The notes below the pieces were generated by a model that was not told the origin of the DNA, did no database searches, and saw only the letters and a list, made by a program, of their open reading frames with translations. A program made the position numbers and the translations under genes. A stretch of 9,175 bases of DNA, taken from JAVBQU01 sp031548675 (GTDB taxonomy: Bacteria > Bacteroidota > Bacteroidia > Bacteroidales > P3). This document shows, in pieces, positions 6,282 to 9,175 of this stretch (the stretch's first letter is position 1; each line of letters opens with the position of its first letter). The DNA lies in assembly GCA_031548675.1 (NCBI GenBank), contig JAVBQU010000150.1, positions 1 through 9,175 on the forward strand. Reading direction: 5' to 3'.

Positions 6282-8210
6282 ATGAAACATTTACTACTTA
6301 CTACTTTATTTATCATTGCCGGCTGGACTTTGCAGGCACAAAAAACGATACATGTTGTTACCCATAAACAAGAATTGGTCAATACCGATCCGTCTACAGG
6401 GATGAAATATTTTCCCAAATGGGGAGTGTTTCCATCAAAAAATACAGACGTTCGCAGAATACTATTAAAAGTAACCTTAGGAACTCCTTTGCAGGATAGT
6501 ATGCGTTGTGCCGATTGGGATTATATTGATGCAATTTGGATACGCAAAGCAGGAGGAAAGCAAGGAAAAGAGTATAATTACGAATTTGCTCGTATGCTTA
6601 CGCCTTATGGCGGAGCTTTTCGCAAAGGATGGTCGTTTCAGTGGGAAATCGACGTTACCGATTTTGCCTTATTATTACGAGATAGCGTGGAAATAGATTA
6701 TGCCCATAGCGGTTACGAACCCGGAAATGATAGAGGCTGGGCTGTAACTGTAGATTTTGAAATAGAGCTGGGAAAACCTTTGGTAACTCCGATTGCCATT
6801 CATCCGCTTTATGTAGGCTCTTTTCGCTATGGAGATTCTACACGGAGTATAGAAAATGATTTAGTGCCTAAAACCTTTACATTCAGTAAAGAATCCGATT
6901 TGGCAAAAGTTTATATGATACAAACCGGACATGGAATGGATAAAACAGACAATTGTTCCGAATTTTGTTCCAAATACCGTGATATTTATTGGGATGGAAA
7001 ATTTGCAAACAGAACCCAACTTTGGCGTAAGTGCGGAAATAATCCTCTGTATCCACAGGCAGGTACATGGATTTTCGACCGTGCCAATTGGTGTCCCGGT
7101 TATTTGGTTGATCCTGATATTCTGGTTTTCCCCATTCAACCCGGCACTACGCATACCGTAGATATGAATATGGAGCCTTACGTTTGCGAAAAACCCTCTG
7201 CCCAGCAATCGATGTCTACCTTTGTTATGGAATATAAAATCAATACAACTAAAAATGATGTGGCATTGCGGGATATAAAAGTTCCATCGACTAAAGATTT
7301 GTATGGACGTTTAAATCCTTGTAGTGGAAATCCTATCATTTTGGTAAAAAATAATACACCCGAACCTGTATATAGCCTGCAAATAGAATATGGAGCTAAC
7401 GGATCGAAAAATCAGGATAGATGGACAGGAATTATTCAACCTTATCAAACGATAGAAATAACACTTTCAAAACCATTTACGCAGAAAAATAAGGATAATT
7501 GGTTTGAAGCCGATATTAAGAAAGTAAATGACCAAAAGGATGTATATCCGGCTGATAATAAACTTAAAGTTCCCTTTAATCCGCTTCCGCTTTACAAAGG
7601 AGATTTGATTGTAGTGCTGGAAACCAACAACCGCTCTCATGACGAAAATGATTTATATATCCAATCAGGAAATACTAAAATATTAAATCATCCTTTGGGG
7701 TCATTAGATTCGGCAAGTGTTTACCGCGATACTTTACATCTGAAAAGCGGAGATTATTATTTTCACGTAGGCGATACTGCCCGCGATGGATTGGATTTTT
7801 GGTTTTTAGCTGAAGCAGGAACAGGGAAATGTTATTTAACTAATCTGAAAGGGGAAATCCTTAAATATTTCAATCCCGATTTCGGGGCTTCGATTGATTA
7901 TCATTTTAGAGTAGATAATAGTTTAAAAAATGAAATATTAGATTCTATTACAGCTGTAAATGTGTATCCGGCATTTACACAAGGGAAATTTGCAGTCAGT
8001 ATCTTAAGTAATAAAAAAGATAGCCTTGAAATAACCATTACTGACGAAACTAAAAAAATTATTCAAGAAATTAAAACAACTTTTCCAAAAGAAAATATCT
8101 TAAAATTTGATATCTCCGACCAGAAAGATGGTCGTTACTTTATCGAAATCAAACAAAATAAAAATACTTACCGAAAACGGGTTCAAAAGAAATCGGATTT
8201 GAAGGATTAA
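6282..8210 (+). CDS. PNGase F-like secreted glycosidase with type IX sorting domain
   Basis: This is a 642-residue protein from the ATG at 6282; an in-frame TTG at 6267 lies inside the repeat and would spoil the signal peptide. The signal peptide is about 1-19 (LQAQ). Residues ~45-275 match both domains of peptide-N4-(N-acetyl-beta-glucosaminyl)asparagine amidase F, which cuts N-glycans from Asn. CADWD (76-80) aligns with CDEWD so Asp80 is the catalytic Asp60; NCSEFC (224-229) aligns with GCAEWC so Glu227 is Glu206; FDRANWCPG (265-273) matches FDR/PDRAGWCPG. Cys225/229 and Cys251/271 match two known disulfides. The third active-site Glu (Glu118) falls near His142-Ser143 and is not kept. A further beta-rich domain lies at ~440-545, and ~556-636 is a type A type IX sorting domain (VYPAFTQGKFAVSI ... 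GRYFIEIKQ). Probably surface-bound or secreted; activity is inferred. Confidence 0.85.
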   Translation: MKHLLLTTLFIIAGWTLQAQKTIHVVTHKQELVNTDPSTGMKYFPKWGVFPSKNTDVRRILLKVTLGTPLQDSMRCADWDYIDAIWIRKAGGKQGKEYNYEFARMLTPYGGAFRKGWSFQWEIDVTDFALLLRDSVEIDYAHSGYEPGNDRGWAVTVDFEIELGKPLVTPIAIHPLYVGSFRYGDSTRSIENDLVPKTFTFSKESDLAKVYMIQTGHGMDKTDNCSEFCSKYRDIYWDGKFANRTQLWRKCGNNPLYPQAGTWIFDRANWCPGYLVDPDILVFPIQPGTTHTVDMNMEPYVCEKPSAQQSMSTFVMEYKINTTKNDVALRDIKVPSTKDLYGRLNPCSGNPIILVKNNTPEPVYSLQIEYGANGSKNQDRWTGIIQPYQTIEITLSKPFTQKNKDNWFEADIKKVNDQKDVYPADNKLKVPFNPLPLYKGDLIVVLETNNRSHDENDLYIQSGNTKILNHPLGSLDSASVYRDTLHLKSGDYYFHVGDTARDGLDFWFLAEAGTGKCYLTNLKGEILKYFNPDFGASIDYHFRVDNSLKNEILDSITAVNVYPAFTQGKFAVSILSNKKDSLEITITDETKKIIQEIKTTFPKENILKFDISDQKDGRYFIEIKQNKNTYRKRVQKKSDLKD

Positions 8211-8215
8211 AATTT

Positions 8216-8827
8216 ATGTGGTCGAAACTTTTAGACGATGCAATTAATGAAATAGCAAAACTACCCGGAATAGGTAGGAAAACTGCTATGCGGTTAGCTT
8301 TACATTTACTTAAACAAGAAACATCTCAAGTAGAGGCGTTTACCTCTGCTATATCGCGCTTACGCAGTCAAACCCAGTATTGCAAGCACTGCCATGCTGT
8401 TTCCGATACCGATATTTGTGCAATATGTGCCAACCCTTTACGCGACCCTACCTGTATCTGTGTGGTAGAAGATATTCGCGATGTGATGGCAATTGAAAAT
8501 ACCGCACAATACAAAGGACACTATCATGTTTTAAATGGAATTATCTCTCCTATGGAAGGCATAGGCATTCATGATTTGAATATTCAAACCTTATTGGATA
8601 AGGTGCAGCAGGGTAATATCAGGGAAGTTATTATGGCATTGCCTACCACTATGGAAGGTGACACTACAAATTACTACATTTATAAGCATATTAAAGAGCA
8701 TCCTGTCGTTGTTACTGCGATTGCCCGTGGTATTGCGGTGGGAGATAATCTCGAATATACGGATGAGATAACTTTGGGACGTTCAATTATTAACAGAACT
8801 CCTTACGAACAAGTTTTTAAATTATAA
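8216..8827 (+). CDS. recR: recombination mediator protein RecR
   Basis: This 203-residue protein has the usual RecR length (about 200) and complete architecture. It has a helix-hairpin-helix with LPGIGRKTAMRLALHLL (16-32), a C4 zinc finger with Cys56, Cys59, Cys68 and Cys71 (CKHC ... CAIC), and a Toprim domain opening at CICVVEDIRDVMAIE (80-94) with GIISPMEGIGIHDLNI and TTMEGDTTNYYI. The C-terminal signature is LEYTDEITLGRSIINR. RecR works with RecO and RecF to load RecA on single-stranded gaps; it binds DNA as a ring and has no known catalysis. It starts 5 bp after the glycosidase stop codon, so it is translated from the same message, a coupling that looks positional rather than functional. 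It is the last plus-strand gene before a convergent gene. Confidence 0.96.
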   Translation: MWSKLLDDAINEIAKLPGIGRKTAMRLALHLLKQETSQVEAFTSAISRLRSQTQYCKHCHAVSDTDICAICANPLRDPTCICVVEDIRDVMAIENTAQYKGHYHVLNGIISPMEGIGIHDLNIQTLLDKVQQGNIREVIMALPTTMEGDTTNYYIYKHIKEHPVVVTAIARGIAVGDNLEYTDEITLGRSIINRTPYEQVFKL

Positions 8828-8853
8828 AACACCTCTTAAAGGCTTCGACTTTT

Positions 8854-8880
8854 GTAGCTGTGCAACAGCTACGACTGTTG
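8854..8880. repeat. overlapping alternative hairpins after recR
   Basis: GTAGCTGT (8854-8861) pairs perfectly with ACAGCTAC (8865-8872) around a GCA loop. A second stem, CAACAG (8863-8868) with CTGTTG (8875-8880) around a 6-nt loop, shares bases with the first, so both cannot form at once. The site begins 26 bp after the recR stop, in the gap between convergent genes, and could end transcripts. However, no T-run follows the stem on either strand (TTTT precedes it on the plus strand), so a classical rho-independent terminator is not supported. A repetitive extragenic palindrome is an alternative. Apart from this, the 106-bp gap (8828-8933) holds only a weak GGCAG/CTGCC pairing with a long loop. 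Confidence 0.5.
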
Positions 8881-8933
8881 TATGCAGGCAGTTTATTTTG
8901 GATAGTATTTTTTAATTCTGCCAAATCCTATTA

Positions 8934-9175
8934 TTATTTTATCTTCCGTTGCCATAACAAGTCATTCAAACCAATTATGTTACTGCCTTTACTCTCATAA
9001 TAATGAAGCATTTCATCAATTTTCCTTTTATCGTAACTCGTAATGCAATCTGATAAGACGTTAACGTTATAATTTGCTTTAGTCAGGTTATAACAAGTTG
9101 ATTTAACACAAGCAACAGCATCTGCTCCTGCAATGTAGAAATCACATATTTCATTTTCACTAATAAAAGCTGTGA
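8934..9175 (-). CDS. isochorismatase-family cysteine hydrolase, C-terminal part (runs off right edge)
   Basis: The frame read leftward from the right edge is open for 79 codons and stops at a TAA (8934-8936). The start lies outside the window. The peptide contains FYIAGADAVACVKSTCYNL followed by NYNVNVLSDCITSYD and HYYESKGSNIIGLNDL. This fits the C-terminal half of the isochorismatase-like (cysteine hydrolase) fold: a beta-strand leading to the nucleophile motif CVxxT (Cys codon at 9108-9110), an amphipathic helix, the 'GY.V.V..D...S' strand, then a helix and final strand ending in 'v....dL'. Members hydrolyse small amides and related bonds (nicotinamidase, isochorismatase and many unassigned); the substrate cannot be told from this part. 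The gene is convergent with recR, separated by 106 bp. The Asp and Lys of the catalytic triad would lie in the missing N-terminal part. Confidence 0.75.
   Translation of the reverse strand, partial: TAFISENEICDFYIAGADAVACVKSTCYNLTKANYNVNVLSDCITSYDKRKIDEMLHYYESKGSNIIGLNDLLWQRKIK

Noticed and set aside
6861..7208. Antisense and out-of-frame open frames across the glycosidase (6861-7208, 6883-7068, 6931-7161, 6508-6696, 6215-6418)
   Set aside because: They overlap the best-conserved PNGase F motifs or the repeat-flanked start and are mutually overlapping shadows.
8886..8923. GGCAG ... CTGCC as a terminator between recR and the convergent hydrolase
   Set aside because: Only 5 bp of pairing around a loop of more than 20 nt. 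Too weak to call.

Overview
This AT-rich window comes from a member of the Bacteroidota. Three things point there: adjacent gldE and gldD gliding/type IX secretion genes, a protein ending in a type IX secretion (Por) sorting domain, and a Bacteroidota-type promoter (TTG / TAnnTTTG) with no Shine-Dalgarno-like sites at gene starts. The genus cannot be fixed from the sequence alone.

Layout, left to right. On the minus strand (about 1-3700) lie parC (topoisomerase IV subunit A), then a small outer-membrane beta-barrel protein, then a DUF4296-like lipoprotein that runs off the left edge. A 183-216 bp divergent region (3699 to the gldE start) carries an exact -7 box for each direction and a 10-bp palindrome. 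To the right, a plus-strand run reads gldE, gldD, a four-helix-bundle (23S-rRNA-intervening-sequence type) gene, a PNGase F-like secreted glycosidase and recR, with short gaps throughout. A 106-bp intergenic stretch with two overlapping, mutually exclusive hairpins follows. The last feature is the 3' end of a minus-strand isochorismatase-family hydrolase that runs off the right edge.

How the genes relate. GldE and GldD belong to the machinery for gliding and type IX secretion. The PNGase F-like protein two genes downstream has a signal peptide and a type IX C-terminal sorting domain, so it is probably exported by that machinery to the outer membrane or the medium. RecR and ParC are housekeeping DNA proteins with no evident tie to secretion.

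The most unusual structure is the four-helix-bundle gene. It sits between gldD and the glycosidase and is bracketed by near-perfect 26-bp inverted repeats built from TTTCA/TGAAA units about 7-8 bp apart. The left repeat starts 1 bp after the gldD stop codon. The right repeat contains the gene's own stop codon and its units run up to the glycosidase start codon. It looks like a small inserted cassette. No transposase or RNA gene was seen in the window.
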